From Spiribacter salinus M19-40 (GTDB taxonomy: Bacteria; Pseudomonadota; Gammaproteobacteria; Nitrococcales; Nitrococcaceae), in the NCBI RefSeq assembly GCF_000319575.2, contig NC_021291.1, forward strand, positions 1,240,001-1,304,000: a stretch of DNA of 64,000 nt, read 5' to 3'. Below, piece after piece: positions 1 to 8,278 of this stretch (within the stretch, counting starts at the first letter, position 1; every line of letters begins with the position of its first letter). The notes beneath the pieces are model-generated. The model worked only from the letters and a program-made list of their open reading frames with translations, searched no databases and was not told where the DNA came from. The position numbers were made by a program, and so were the translations under genes.

Positions 1-127
1 TGATCAGAATGGCCCCGATGTTCTTCCGGTTCATCAATGAGACGGCTTCGCGGACGGTATGGTCTGGCCCGAGCACGTGCAGATTGCCTGCCCGCGGCCC
101 GAGCAGGGATTTCACCGTTCGACGCAT
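1..127 (-). CDS. CBS-domain protein, N-terminal fragment
   Basis: Only the first 42 codons lie in the window; the gene runs off the left edge. It starts with ATG at 127 behind a GGAGGAG ribosome site. The visible residues (NLHVLGPDHTVREAVSLM, then a lysine/asparagine-rich turn and GAILI) match the opening strand and first helix of a CBS domain, where 'tV.eAv.lM....iGailV' is typical. CBS pairs bind adenosine nucleotides in stand-alone proteins or regulate attached enzymes. Only 31 bases separate it from the end of rraA on the same strand, so the two are probably cotranscribed. The downstream architecture cannot be seen. Confidence 0.75.
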   Translation of the reverse strand, partial: MRRTVKSLLGPRAGNLHVLGPDHTVREAVSLMNRKNIGAILI

Positions 128-158
128 CACGCTCCTCCTCCAGGGTGATCCGCTCGCC

Positions 159-638
159 TTAGGCAAGCGGCTCCTGTGCCACCACAATACCGTCGCGATC
201 CGCGCAGAGCCATTCACCCGGTGAGACGGTCACCCCGGCAAACGTCACCACGACGCCGACCTCACCCTCACCGCCCTTGTGACTGCGACAAGGGTGTGTG
301 TTCAGTGCCTTGATCCCGATATCCAGATCCGCAAGATCCGCAGCGTCACGGACACAGCCATAGATCAGCAATCCGCTCCAGCCATTATCCCGGGCCCGGG
401 CCGCCAGCATGTCGCCCATGAGCGCACACCGAAGCGACCCCGCCCCATCGACCACCAGTACGCGGCCCTCACCCGGTGTTTCCAGCACCTCGCGGACCCG
501 GCTATTGTCTTCGAACGTCTTGACCGTCTCTATCAGTCCGGCAAATCCGTGCCGGCCACCGTAGTTACCAAACAGGGGCGCCATGACCCGCAGCCCCTCG
601 GCATGCTCATCACAAAGATCGGTGGTTTTAATCGCCAT
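159..638 (-). CDS. rraA: RraA family protein (RNase E activity regulator / HMG aldolase fold)
   Basis: The 159-residue protein is the usual length for RraA. It has the family's signature stretches: TTDLCDEH at the start, the central VVDGAGSLRCALMGDMLA block, GLLIYGCVRDAADLADLDIGIKAL, and a C-terminal region ending in GEWLCADRDGIVV. RraA trimers bind RNase E and inhibit it; relatives with the metal-binding G-x20-R-D motif are 4-hydroxy-4-methyl-2-oxoglutarate/oxaloacetate aldolases. The R-D pair is present here (CVRDAADL), so sequence alone does not separate regulator from aldolase. A strong AAGGAG site precedes ATG 638. The gene is followed by a CBS-domain gene and is divergent from the kinase at 790. 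Confidence 0.88.
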   Translation of the reverse strand: MAIKTTDLCDEHAEGLRVMAPLFGNYGGRHGFAGLIETVKTFEDNSRVREVLETPGEGRVLVVDGAGSLRCALMGDMLAARARDNGWSGLLIYGCVRDAADLADLDIGIKALNTHPCRSHKGGEGEVGVVVTFAGVTVSPGEWLCADRDGIVVAQEPLA

Positions 639-710
639 CGAAAGCTCCTTTGTTCCCTGGCAAAGCTAACCGTCTCGGCGCGATCGGGCAACCGGGTGCC
701 TGGTCCCGGT

Positions 711-738
711 TTGACAGGGGCTGGCCGACCGGGAGAAT
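711..738 (+). promoter_or_regulatory. candidate sigma-70 promoter for the kinase gene
   Basis: A perfect TTGACA hexamer at 711-716 is followed, after 16 bases, by GAGAAT (4 of 6 matches to the -10 consensus). It lies in the 151-base gap between divergent rraA and the kinase starting at 790. The call rests on the hexamers alone. Confidence 0.4.
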
Positions 739-789
739 GACCCACCGCAACCACCACCCCATTCGGGTCCTTTTAATGAGGTGCTCTAC

Positions 790-1803
790 ATGCCCCCCAC
801 GCCCGCGACGCGTGCGCAGCCCATTCCCGGTGCCGGCCAGCTCGAGCAGCGACTGCGCGAGCGTCGCCAGCCCCTGCTGATTGGCGTCGCCGGCGACAGC
901 GGCAGCGGCAAGAGCACCTATACGCGCGGCATTGAGTGGCTGCTCGGTAGAGACATCGTCAGTCAGATCAGCCTCGATGGCTATCACTGCGAGGACCGCG
1001 CGACCCGTCAGACGACCGGCCGGACCCCGCTTGACCCCGACGCGAACCACCTGGACCAGGCAGTGGAGCATCTGCGCGCATTACAGGCCGGCCAAACGGT
1101 GGACATTCCTGTCTACGACCATACGCGCGGGTGCTTCCTGCCGGCGCGTCGGCATGAGCCCACCCCAGTGATCGTTGTTGAGGGCTTGCACACGCTCTAC
1201 CGCGGCTTCCGGGAATTGCTGGATTTTGCCCTTTATGTCGACACCGACGCAGCCGTCAAACGGATCTGGAAGTTCGAACGCGACACGCGCGAGCGCGGAT
1301 ACGCCGGCGAAGCAGTGGAGGCGGAGATCAAACGGCGCTCGGACCAGTACGACCGCTGGATCGCCGGTCAGCAGGCGGACGCCGACGTCATCCTGCGGAT
1401 ACACCCGAGTGGGCTGGACGATCTGGCACTGGGGCGTCTTGAAGTGCCCGAGGGGCCGAGCTGCCATCACTTGGAGGTCATCGTTAAACCACGGCCCGGC
1501 GAACAGCCCGCGCTCTACTTCCCGGTCGATCTCAATAACATGACCCGCGAGGCGGCCATGCCCTTTTTGCTGGCGACGGTACCGAGCCGGTTTCGCGACG
1601 AAACCGTCAACGTCCTCCACGTTGATGGCTACATGCCACCCGCCGCGCTGGAGACCCTCGAGCGCGAGATCTGTGCCTTCGCGGGGGTCGACTCACCCGC
1701 GGGCGACACACCCTCGGCGGCGGACCGCACACCCACAGTGCGCTTTGCCCAGATGCTGATTGCCTGGCCCATCCTCAGCCACCTGGCGGCATTAACCCGC
1801 TAG
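790..1803 (+). CDS. phosphoribulokinase-like kinase (class II PRK / uridine kinase family)
   Basis: The 337-residue P-loop kinase has GDSGSGKST near residue 35, then a SLDGYH segment, TPLDPDANHLDQ, an IPVYDHTRG loop, VIVVEGLHTLY (Walker-B-like) and LLDFALYVD. These blocks occur in the same order in class II (cyanobacterial/plant type) phosphoribulokinase, which makes ribulose-1,5-bisphosphate. The C-terminal part (residues ~230-330) is less recognisable. An upstream GTG at 781 is possible, but GAGGTG at 778-783 fits well as the ribosome site for ATG 790. No RuBisCO or other Calvin-cycle gene is in the window, so the substrate is uncertain. Its 3' end overlaps the convergent patatin gene by four bases. 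Confidence 0.75.
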   Translation: MPPTPATRAQPIPGAGQLEQRLRERRQPLLIGVAGDSGSGKSTYTRGIEWLLGRDIVSQISLDGYHCEDRATRQTTGRTPLDPDANHLDQAVEHLRALQAGQTVDIPVYDHTRGCFLPARRHEPTPVIVVEGLHTLYRGFRELLDFALYVDTDAAVKRIWKFERDTRERGYAGEAVEAEIKRRSDQYDRWIAGQQADADVILRIHPSGLDDLALGRLEVPEGPSCHHLEVIVKPRPGEQPALYFPVDLNNMTREAAMPFLLATVPSRFRDETVNVLHVDGYMPPAALETLEREICAFAGVDSPAGDTPSAADRTPTVRFAQMLIAWPILSHLAALTR

Positions 1804-2771
1804 ACGCTGGGTCCGGCACCGCCGGCTTCACCCCGGGCAAAGGCCTCGATCGCCGGCTGCATCTGCTGGATCGTATCGTAACCCTCGGCAATGGCCTCAT
1901 CGCCGCGATGCAGCTCGAGCAAGCCGATATGAGCCAGTCGCGGGCTGATCAGAAGATCGGGCGGATCACCGGCCATCCGACTGCGGGTAATACGATCCTG
2001 CATGACGTTGACCGACGTGGCGATCACATCAAAGACGCCTGGTGTCGTCTCGCCATTGCCCCGCTGAAACTGCGCCTGCAACGCCTCCGCCCGGTCACGA
2101 AAACCATGACTGAGCCGATCCAGCCACCCGTGCGGCGCCTCGTCCGGATCGCTAGGGGCGGCGGGCGCTGCCTCGACTGGCGGCTGAATCCGACGACCCA
2201 GCAGGCCACCACTCAGGTTCACGGCAATCACCCGATCGGCACCCATGGCGTGGCATAACGACACCGGCACCGGGTTCACCAGGCCGCCGTCGACGAGCCA
2301 CTCGCCATCGACCTGCACCGGCGTAAACACGCCCGGCAACGCCATGGACGCCCGCATGGCCGTTGCCAGATCACCCGCGCGCAGCCAGCGCTCCTGACCG
2401 GCATAGAGCTCGGTCGCCACCACCCCAAGCGGTGTTTTGAGCGCGTCGAAATCAAGCGCCGAGAAGGTGTCATTGAAATGCGCAAGCAGCCGGCGCCCCT
2501 GGAGCAGACCGCCATTGCCAAACGCGAAGTCCATGAAACCAATCACATCGCGGCGCGTCAGCGAGCGGACCCACGCCTCAAAGGCATCCAGATGATCACT
2601 ACAAAGCATGGCCCCAACCAGCCCGCCGACCGACGTGCCAGCCACCACATCCGGTTTGATGCCCGCTTCCCGCAGGCCCTGAATCACCCCGAGATGCGCC
2701 CACCCACGGGCGGCACCGCCGCCGAGTGCGAGGCCGACTTTTCCGTGCGTGGGGGCAGGCTCTGAACGCAT
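1800..2771 (-). CDS. patatin-like phospholipase (RssA family)
   Basis: The 323-residue protein opens with the patatin oxyanion-hole motif LALGGGAARGWAHLGV, has the nucleophile elbow GTSVGG (Ser near residue 47) and the catalytic Asp in VDGGLVNPVPV. These give the Ser-Asp dyad of patatin acyl hydrolases. RssA/YchK-type bacterial proteins are cytoplasmic or membrane-associated lipid acyl hydrolases of uncertain substrate. A proline/alanine-rich linker (PPVEAAPAAPSDPDEAPHG) splits the middle. Its ATG shares one base with the stop of the yceI-like gene upstream (TGATG), so CDP-alcohol transferase, YceI and patatin probably form one transcript, perhaps with lipid-related roles. Confidence 0.88.
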   Translation of the reverse strand: MRSEPAPTHGKVGLALGGGAARGWAHLGVIQGLREAGIKPDVVAGTSVGGLVGAMLCSDHLDAFEAWVRSLTRRDVIGFMDFAFGNGGLLQGRRLLAHFNDTFSALDFDALKTPLGVVATELYAGQERWLRAGDLATAMRASMALPGVFTPVQVDGEWLVDGGLVNPVPVSLCHAMGADRVIAVNLSGGLLGRRIQPPVEAAPAAPSDPDEAPHGWLDRLSHGFRDRAEALQAQFQRGNGETTPGVFDVIATSVNVMQDRITRSRMAGDPPDLLISPRLAHIGLLELHRGDEAIAEGYDTIQQMQPAIEAFARGEAGGAGPSV

Positions 2772-3379
2772 CAGCCGTCCTGCTGCACCGCCTCGAACTC
2801 AATGATGAGCTCAATCCGGTCACTGACCAGATCACCCTCCAGGGCGTAGTCCATGCCGTAGTCGCTGCGCATCAGGCTGCCGCGCAGCGAGGCACCCAGG
2901 GTATCAGCGCCGCCGATGGGGTGATCATCTCGGCGGTTAATCGTGGCCTCGAGACGAATGGGCTGCGTGATACCGCGGATGGTGAGATCACCGTGTAACG
3001 TGCCGGTATTCTCGCCTTCTGCCTCGTAGCGGTTCGCCTTGAAGCGAATCGCCGAATATTCACCCGTTTCCAGGAAGTCACCACCACGGATGTGACCATC
3101 ACGCTCATCATGGCCGGTGAACACACTGTCGGCGGCAATCTCCACCTCACCGCGCTCGAGGGTCTGTGATTCGCTGTCGTACAGGAACTCACCAGACACC
3201 TCGGTGAACTGCCCAAGCACGTCGGCAAACCGGGCATGACCCACCAGAAAACCCACACTGACATGGCTTTCATCGAGCACAAATCGCTCAGGCTCTGCCG
3301 ATACCGGCGTTGCAGACAAGGCCATCGCCAATGCTGATGTGCTCAGCAGGGCGGATCGGGCATAACGGATAAAGGGCAT
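2771..3379 (-). CDS. YceI family periplasmic lipid-binding protein
   Basis: Starting at ATG 3379, the protein has 202 residues with a Sec signal peptide ending around ATPVSA. The mature part has the YceI lipocalin-like pattern: FVLDESHVSVGFLVGHARFADVLGQF, then FTGHDERDGHIRGGDFLETGEYSAIRF, then GDLTIRGITQPI. YceI proteins bind polyisoprenoids such as ubiquinone in a beta-barrel; several are alkali- or stress-induced. A longer in-frame upstream extension was not used because ATG 3379 overlaps the stop of the preceding gene (TAATG) and gives a clean signal peptide. It lies between a CDP-alcohol phosphatidyltransferase and a patatin. Confidence 0.9.
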   Translation of the reverse strand: MPFIRYARSALLSTSALAMALSATPVSAEPERFVLDESHVSVGFLVGHARFADVLGQFTEVSGEFLYDSESQTLERGEVEIAADSVFTGHDERDGHIRGGDFLETGEYSAIRFKANRYEAEGENTGTLHGDLTIRGITQPIRLEATINRRDDHPIGGADTLGASLRGSLMRSDYGMDYALEGDLVSDRIELIIEFEAVQQDG

Positions 3380-4104
3380 TATTGCTCTCCTTGATTCGGA
3401 TTTCGCCACAGCGTGACAGCGTCGATGATGAACGAATAACTCACAAGCAGCAGTAACGCGAGCGCCGTCGGCGTGGCCACCGTGACGGGCAGACCGGGTG
3501 CCGTGCACAGCGCGAGCCCGACAGCCTGAATGCCACAAATGACGCGACGGCGCTGCGACGCGGGCAACGGGCGCGCCAACGCCGGCTGAACCCATCCAGC
3601 CAGCACAAAAAGATAACGCCACAGCCCGATCAGGATGACCCAAAGGCCCGCACGATCCAGGGCGTAGACCCAGAGGGCAAGCACCGCCAGGAGGACGGCA
3701 TCCACCTCCATATCAAACCGCGCACCGGCCTGCGTCTCACAACGAAGCCGTCTGGCGACAGCCCCATCCACCCCATCCAGTAGCGCGGCAGCCAGGGCAA
3801 AGGCAAAAATCGGCGCTGGATCCACTGCCATCGCCTCAGCGCCGGGCAACAATCCGATCAGGAGCATCACCAGCGTCGCGCGACCCAGCGTCACCCGATC
3901 CGCCTGCGTGATTGCGCGGCCGGCGCGCTGGCGCCACAACAGAACGGCCAAGACGGCGTAAGCCACCAGGGAAAGGGGCAACACACCAGCCGGCAAGCCA
4001 AGCCCAATGCGCAAGCCGCCGGCCGCGCCAGCAAGCAGGATGGCACCGAGCAGCAAATCCACGAGGATCGCGGGGTGACTGGCGTGGGGTTGTCCGGGAA
4101 CCAA
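3379..4104 (-). CDS. CDP-alcohol phosphatidyltransferase family membrane protein
   Basis: The 241-residue integral membrane protein has six or so hydrophobic segments. It contains the family motif D-G-x2-A-R-x8-G-x3-D-x3-D, seen here as DGVDGAVARRLRCETQ followed by AGARFDMEVDA (around residues 110-135). Such enzymes move a phospho-alcohol from a CDP-linked donor onto an acceptor alcohol in the membrane. It differs from PgsA and Pss in length and flanks, so the acceptor is unknown. The start is TTG 4104, preceded by GGAGGG. It heads the minus-strand run with YceI and patatin and is divergent (66-base gap) from the dehydrogenase that opens the pterin-like cluster, which may share its control region. 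Confidence 0.85.
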   Translation of the reverse strand: MVPGQPHASHPAILVDLLLGAILLAGAAGGLRIGLGLPAGVLPLSLVAYAVLAVLLWRQRAGRAITQADRVTLGRATLVMLLIGLLPGAEAMAVDPAPIFAFALAAALLDGVDGAVARRLRCETQAGARFDMEVDAVLLAVLALWVYALDRAGLWVILIGLWRYLFVLAGWVQPALARPLPASQRRRVICGIQAVGLALCTAPGLPVTVATPTALALLLLVSYSFIIDAVTLWRNPNQGEQ

Positions 4105-4170
4105 TGCTACCCTCCGATCATCCGACAGCGGGAAGACGCCAGTCTAGCAGGAGCGGGACATCAGCAACTC

Positions 4171-5148
4171 ATGAGTGAGCCGACGAGCCAGGCTTTCTGG
4201 ATCACCCAACCAGGCCACGGCGAAATCCAGTCCAGCCCCTTGCCGGACCTGCCCGCCGGGTGGGTGCAGGTGAGAACGCTATTCAGCGGTATCTCCCGCG
4301 GGACCGAGGCGCTTGTATGGCAGGGACGCGTCCCCGCCAGCCAGTCAGACCGGATGCGTGCTCCACGCCAGATGGGGGAGTTTCCCGGGCCCGTCAAATA
4401 CGGCTACAGCAACGTCGGGGTCATCGAAAAGGGCCCAGGGCAATGGATTGGGCAGACGGTGTTTTGTCTGCACCCGCATGAGACCCGCTATCAGGCACCC
4501 CTTGATCAGGTCCACCTGCTGCCCCCCGGACTCGACCCGGCGCGTGCGGTCCTGGCCGCCAATGTCGAGACCGCGATTAATGGCTGCTGGGATGCCATGC
4601 CGCGCATCGGCGAGCGCATCACCGTTATCGGGGCGGGCGTGGTCGGCACCCTGACCGCGGCGCTTTGCCACGCCGTACCGGGCGTTCAGCTGGAGCTCGT
4701 CGACACCAACCCCGAGCGTGAGTCGTTAGCCCGCGCCCTGGGTCTACCTTTCGTGACGCCGGCAACCGCCACCCCAGGGGTTGACCAGGTGATCCATGCA
4801 AGCGGCTCGGAGGCCGGTCTTGATCTGGCGCTGCGCCTGGGCGGTGATGAGGCGGCTATCACCGAACTCAGCTGGTATGGCGACCAGCCGGTCTCCGTGC
4901 CACTAGGCAGCGATTTTCACCCCCGCCGTCTGACTCTGCGCTCCAGCCAGGTCGGCCAGATTGCCCCGGATATGCGCCCGCGCTGGGATACCGGGCGCCG
5001 CCTGGGGCTTGCGCTACACCTGCTGGCCACGCATTCCGAGTGGGCGGTGCTAATCGATGGCGAGAGCCCGTTCGAGGCACTGCCCCGCACTATGGACAGC
5101 GTGGCGACTGGCCACGGCCTGTGCCATCGCATTCGTTATGAGGAATGA
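4171..5148 (+). CDS. MDR-type (zinc-binding) alcohol dehydrogenase family protein
   Basis: The 325-residue medium-chain dehydrogenase/reductase has an N-terminal GroES-like domain with [14 protein letters not shown] and [15 protein letters not shown], and a Rossmann segment [16 protein letters not shown] followed by ELVDTNPER. The classical catalytic-zinc Cys/His pattern is not obvious, so it may be a non-zinc reductase despite the family name. The chosen ATG gives the best N-terminus; the ribosome site is weak, and an upstream in-frame start at 4075 would run into the divergent gene. It is the first gene of a tight plus-strand operon (dehydrogenase, PTPS-like, glycosyltransferase, methyltransferase, membrane protein). 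The substrate is unknown; a side-chain alcohol or ketone of the cluster product is a reasonable guess. Confidence 0.8.
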   Translation: MSEPTSQAFWITQPGHGEIQSSPLPDLPAGWVQVRTLFSGISRGTEALVWQGRVPASQSDRMRAPRQMGEFPGPVKYGYSNVGVIEKGPGQWIGQTVFCLHPHETRYQAPLDQVHLLPPGLDPARAVLAANVETAINGCWDAMPRIGERITVIGAGVVGTLTAALCHAVPGVQLELVDTNPERESLARALGLPFVTPATATPGVDQVIHASGSEAGLDLALRLGGDEAAITELSWYGDQPVSVPLGSDFHPRRLTLRSSQVGQIAPDMRPRWDTGRRLGLALHLLATHSEWAVLIDGESPFEALPRTMDSVATGHGLCHRIRYEE

Positions 5149-5150
5149 CC

Positions 5151-5555
5151 ATGTACAGCATCAATGTCCGAGACCACTTCATGATCGCCCACAGTTTTCG
5201 CGGCGAGACCTTCGGGCCAGCGCAGGCGCTACACGGCGCCACCTACGTCACCGACGCGACCTTTTACCGTGAGGCACTCGATGCGGACGGGGTTGTCATC
5301 GACATCGCACTGGCTACCGAGGTGCTGCGGGCAACGCTGGGCCGCTACAATCTGAAAAATCTGGATGAACTGCCTGAATTCGCGGGCGAGAACACGACAA
5401 CGGAATTCCTCGCCCGGCACATCGCCGATGCCCTTGCCCAGGCCATCGATCGAGGAGAACTGGGGGAGAGCGCACGCACACTCGATCGCTTGCGCATTAC
5501 CCTGCACGAGTCTCACGTCGCCTCAGCGGCCTATGAGCGATCGCTGAAAGGGTGA
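5151..5555 (+). CDS. 6-pyruvoyl-tetrahydropterin synthase / QueD-like protein with altered active site
   Basis: The 134-residue protein is a one-domain T-fold member. It keeps FMIAHSF (His14), LHGATYV (His28), the DADGVVIDI strand, [15 protein letters not shown] and the C-terminal Glu in [12 protein letters not shown] (Glu120). PTPS/QueD enzymes use three zinc histidines and a catalytic Cys just before the H-G-H motif. Here H-G-H is H-G-A (Ala30), no Cys lies in that region, and the usual HxxLN is RYNLKN. It therefore belongs to a divergent subfamily whose reaction may not be classical pyruvoyl- or carboxy-tetrahydropterin synthesis. ATG 5151 is preferred over the overlapping ATG 5145 because AGGA lies six bases upstream. 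It sits between the dehydrogenase and the glycosyltransferase. Confidence 0.82.
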   Translation: MYSINVRDHFMIAHSFRGETFGPAQALHGATYVTDATFYREALDADGVVIDIALATEVLRATLGRYNLKNLDELPEFAGENTTTEFLARHIADALAQAIDRGELGESARTLDRLRITLHESHVASAAYERSLKG

Positions 5556-6610
5556 ACCATTGCCACTTTCTGGTGCCGGGTTCGCTCGACCGCCCAACCG
5601 GTGGCAGTCGTTACGACCGCGCCATCGTCGAGGGCCTTCGGCAAGCCGGCCAGCCCGTTGTTGTCCACGAGCTGGCGGGTGAATACCCGGGCGCCGATCC
5701 TGCGGCGGAAGCAGCCGTCGCAGAAGCGCTCCGCCAGATTCCGCCTGGCACACCCATCGTGGTGGATGGCCTCGTCCTCGGTGCCCTGCCCGCGTGCTTT
5801 GCCGCCGAGTCGAAGCATCTGCCAACGATTGCCCTGATTCATCACCCGCTGGGTGAGGAGACCGGTCTGTCGCACACACAGGCCGACGCCCTGCTCCGTC
5901 AAGAGCGCGCCGCACTGGCCACGGTCAACGCCGTCCTCGCCACCAGTGAATTTACCGCGGGCCGTTTGCGTGAACTGGGGCTTTACCGGGGGGCTATTCA
6001 CATCGCGCGACCCGGCGTCCAGCGGGCTGATGTCGTCCGAATCCGCCCGAATGGCGACCTGGTACAGCTCCTCTGCATCGGGTCGATAACGCCCCGCAAG
6101 GGCCAGGATGTTCTGGTTGAGGCCCTTCACCAGCTGTCGGATTGTGACTGGCAATGCCATTTAATTGGCGATACCCGTCTGGATGCGACGTTTGCACGAC
6201 AGGTAAAGGCGCAGATTAGCCGCTATGGTCTGACCGAACGGATCACGCTGCCAGGTGCCTTGTCCGCCGACGCCCTCGAGCAGGCCTATCAGGCAGCAGA
6301 TCTCTTCGTCCTGCCCTCGCACTACGAGGGTTATGGCATGGTGATCACCGAAGCCATCGCCCACGGGTTACCCATCGTGACAACGACCGGGGGCGCCCTC
6401 GCCACCACCCTTCCGCCGACCGCCGGCCTGGCAACGCCACCGGGTGATGCCACCGCTCTGGCCACCGCCTTGCGGCAGGTCATCACCGACCCGCACCGCC
6501 ATGACCAACTGGCTCGTGGCGCCCGCATCGCGCGGGAGACACTCGCTGACTGGCAACCCGCCATTGCCACCGTCATGGCCCTGGTCCAGGAGATGAACCA
6601 AGATGCCTGA
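5552..6610 (+). CDS. glycosyltransferase family 4 (GT-B fold)
   Basis: The 352-residue GT4 enzyme has an N-terminal acceptor domain ([47 protein letters not shown]) and a C-terminal nucleotide-sugar domain with [18 protein letters not shown] and the EX7E motif in [20 protein letters not shown]. These enzymes usually transfer a sugar from a nucleotide donor with retention. The predicted GTG start overlaps the stop of the PTPS-like gene (GTGA), suggesting translational coupling. The next gene starts eight bases before this one ends. Context suggests it glycosylates the product of the pterin-like enzymes, or a carrier for it; the sequence does not show the acceptor. Confidence 0.88.
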   Translation: MNHCHFLVPGSLDRPTGGSRYDRAIVEGLRQAGQPVVVHELAGEYPGADPAAEAAVAEALRQIPPGTPIVVDGLVLGALPACFAAESKHLPTIALIHHPLGEETGLSHTQADALLRQERAALATVNAVLATSEFTAGRLRELGLYRGAIHIARPGVQRADVVRIRPNGDLVQLLCIGSITPRKGQDVLVEALHQLSDCDWQCHLIGDTRLDATFARQVKAQISRYGLTERITLPGALSADALEQAYQAADLFVLPSHYEGYGMVITEAIAHGLPIVTTTGGALATTLPPTAGLATPPGDATALATALRQVITDPHRHDQLARGARIARETLADWQPAIATVMALVQEMNQDA

Positions 6611-7415
6611 GCAGTTTGCCGCTGACTGGCTCGCGCTCCGCGAACCCGCAGACCATGCCGCGCGCGCGGCCTCACTGATTGGGGCACTCCAAGCGTCGCT
6701 CCCGGGGCAGCGCCGCCTGCGTATTCTTGACCTCGGAGCGGGCTCCGGGAGCAATCTGCGCTATCTGGCACCGCGACTGGCGGGGGCTCAGCACTGGCGA
6801 CTGGTTGACCATGATCCCGACCTCCTAGCTCAGGCCAGCGCGCATTGGCCATCAGCACACACCGGCTCCGCCCCACACATTGAGACGCACTGCGAGGATC
6901 TCGACACGTTGGTCGCGCATTCGCTGCCAAGCGTTGACCTGGTCACGGCATCCGCCCTGCTGGACCTCGTCAGTCGCGAGTGGCTCGAATCACTGGCGCA
7001 TCGGTGCGCCGAGCAACAGGTCGCGGTGCTGATCGCCCTCAGCGTTGACGGGCGATCAGCGTTTGCCGACCCCCTGCCAGACGACGGTTGGATTCGCGAG
7101 GCCATCAACGCCCACCAGCGCGGCACCAAGGATATGGGTCAGGCACTGGGCCCGGACGCGCCGGCGGCGGCCGCTGAGGCCTTCCAGGCCGCCGGTTACC
7201 GCGTGTCACTCGCGTCCAGTGACTGGTGCCTTGGCCCATCGGACGCCGCGCTACAACAGGCCTTGGTGGCTGGCTGGGCGGACGCGGCACAAGCCCAGGA
7301 CCCAGCGCACCAGGCAAGCCTCAGGCGTTGGTACGAGGCGCGTTGCGCGCGGCTGCCCGACCAGGCGCTGCGCGTCGGCCATCAGGATCTGCTTGCCCTG
7401 CCATGCCCACGCTGA
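6603..7415 (+). CDS. class I SAM-dependent methyltransferase
   Basis: The 270-residue protein has motif I RILDLGAGSGSNLRYL (about residues 38-53), an acidic residue at the end of strand 2 (WRLVDHDPDLLAQA), then DLVTASALLDLVSREWL as the motif II/III region. It is a Rossmann-fold methyltransferase. It overlaps the glycosyltransferase by eight bases and the next membrane-protein gene by thirteen, so it is fully embedded in the operon. The residues after 150 (NAHQRGTKDMGQALGPDAP and beyond) are typical of this cluster-associated methyltransferase rather than of UbiE/UbiG. The likely substrate is the cluster metabolite or its sugar; that is inference. Confidence 0.82.
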   Translation: MPEQFAADWLALREPADHAARAASLIGALQASLPGQRRLRILDLGAGSGSNLRYLAPRLAGAQHWRLVDHDPDLLAQASAHWPSAHTGSAPHIETHCEDLDTLVAHSLPSVDLVTASALLDLVSREWLESLAHRCAEQQVAVLIALSVDGRSAFADPLPDDGWIREAINAHQRGTKDMGQALGPDAPAAAAEAFQAAGYRVSLASSDWCLGPSDAALQQALVAGWADAAQAQDPAHQASLRRWYEARCARLPDQALRVGHQDLLALPCPR

Positions 7416-8278
7416 TTCGCCTGGCCATCTCTATCGCCCTGCTGGCCCTGGTGGCATCACAGTTCGGCGATGGACTCCTCGAGCAGCTGCGAACCGCCGA
7501 TACGCGCTGGTTGCTCGCCGCGCTGGCACTCGGATTCGCGCAGATCACCCTGTCAGCCTGGCGGTGGCGATTCACCGCGGGTCATCTGGCCATCCCCCTC
7601 ACCAGACGGGTGGCCCTGGGTGAGTACTACCTGGCGACCCTGGTGAACCAGACATTGCCGGGTGGCGTGCTGGGAGATGCTCAACGCGCCTGGCGCCATG
7701 GCCGCCAGTTACCGCGCCATGGCCCAGCCTTTCAGGCCGTGGTGATCGAGCGCCTGTCCGGTCAGATCGCCATGGGTATTCTGGCGCTGGCGGCATGGGC
7801 CTCTAGCCCCTGGGCGTCATCTGGCGCCCGCAGCCAGAGCCTTTTGCTGTTGCTCGCCCTGATCGGCTTCGTGGCGATTATCAGCGCCGGGCTAAGCCGG
7901 GCCCGCACGGCGCCTGACTGGATGCGAGACTGGCGGGATGCGCTATCCCGCGGTCTGTTCAATCGACGGGTATTGCCCCTGCAGCTCATGGCTTCGTTTA
8001 CCGTGGCCGCGGGCTATGTGGGTGGGTTTGTCTGCTGTCTCATGGCGTTAGGCCCCGCCGGCGGCATCATGCTCTGGATCGCGCTGATCCCGCCAGTGCT
8101 TTTTGCCATGCTGATTCCCCTCAGTATTGCGGGCTGGGGCATCCGGGAGAGCGCCGCGGCCTTACTTTGGCCCATGGCGGGATTGCCCGCTGCCGAGGGC
8201 GTTGCGGCGGCTATTCTCTACGGTGCCATCTCACTGTTAGCCGGCGTTCCCGGCGTTATGGTTCTGCTTCGGCGCTAA
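7403..8278 (+). CDS. UPF0104 / lysylphosphatidylglycerol-synthase-type transmembrane protein
   Basis: With ATG 7403 the protein has 291 residues and about eight membrane segments. It resembles the flippase half of lysyl-phosphatidylglycerol synthases (LPG_synthase_TM). Family marks include LVNQTLPGGVLGDAQRAWRHG and ERLSGQIAMG, and the late IPLSIAGWGIRESAAALLWP. No tRNA-dependent aminoacyl-transferase domain is attached, so it is the stand-alone membrane type often found beside glycosyltransferases, where a lipid or lipid-linked glycan translocator role is proposed. A much earlier in-frame start inside the methyltransferase gene was rejected because it would add a hydrophilic, low-quality N-terminus. 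The 3' end overlaps the convergent reductase gene by 23 bases. Confidence 0.85.
   Translation: MPTLIRLAISIALLALVASQFGDGLLEQLRTADTRWLLAALALGFAQITLSAWRWRFTAGHLAIPLTRRVALGEYYLATLVNQTLPGGVLGDAQRAWRHGRQLPRHGPAFQAVVIERLSGQIAMGILALAAWASSPWASSGARSQSLLLLLALIGFVAIISAGLSRARTAPDWMRDWRDALSRGLFNRRVLPLQLMASFTVAAGYVGGFVCCLMALGPAGGIMLWIALIPPVLFAMLIPLSIAGWGIRESAAALLWPMAGLPAAEGVAAAILYGAISLLAGVPGVMVLLRR

Noticed and set aside
7226-7402. Longer N-terminus for the LPG-synthase-type membrane protein.
   Set aside because: It lies inside the methyltransferase gene and encodes a Gly/Pro/Arg-rich stretch with no membrane character before the first helix.
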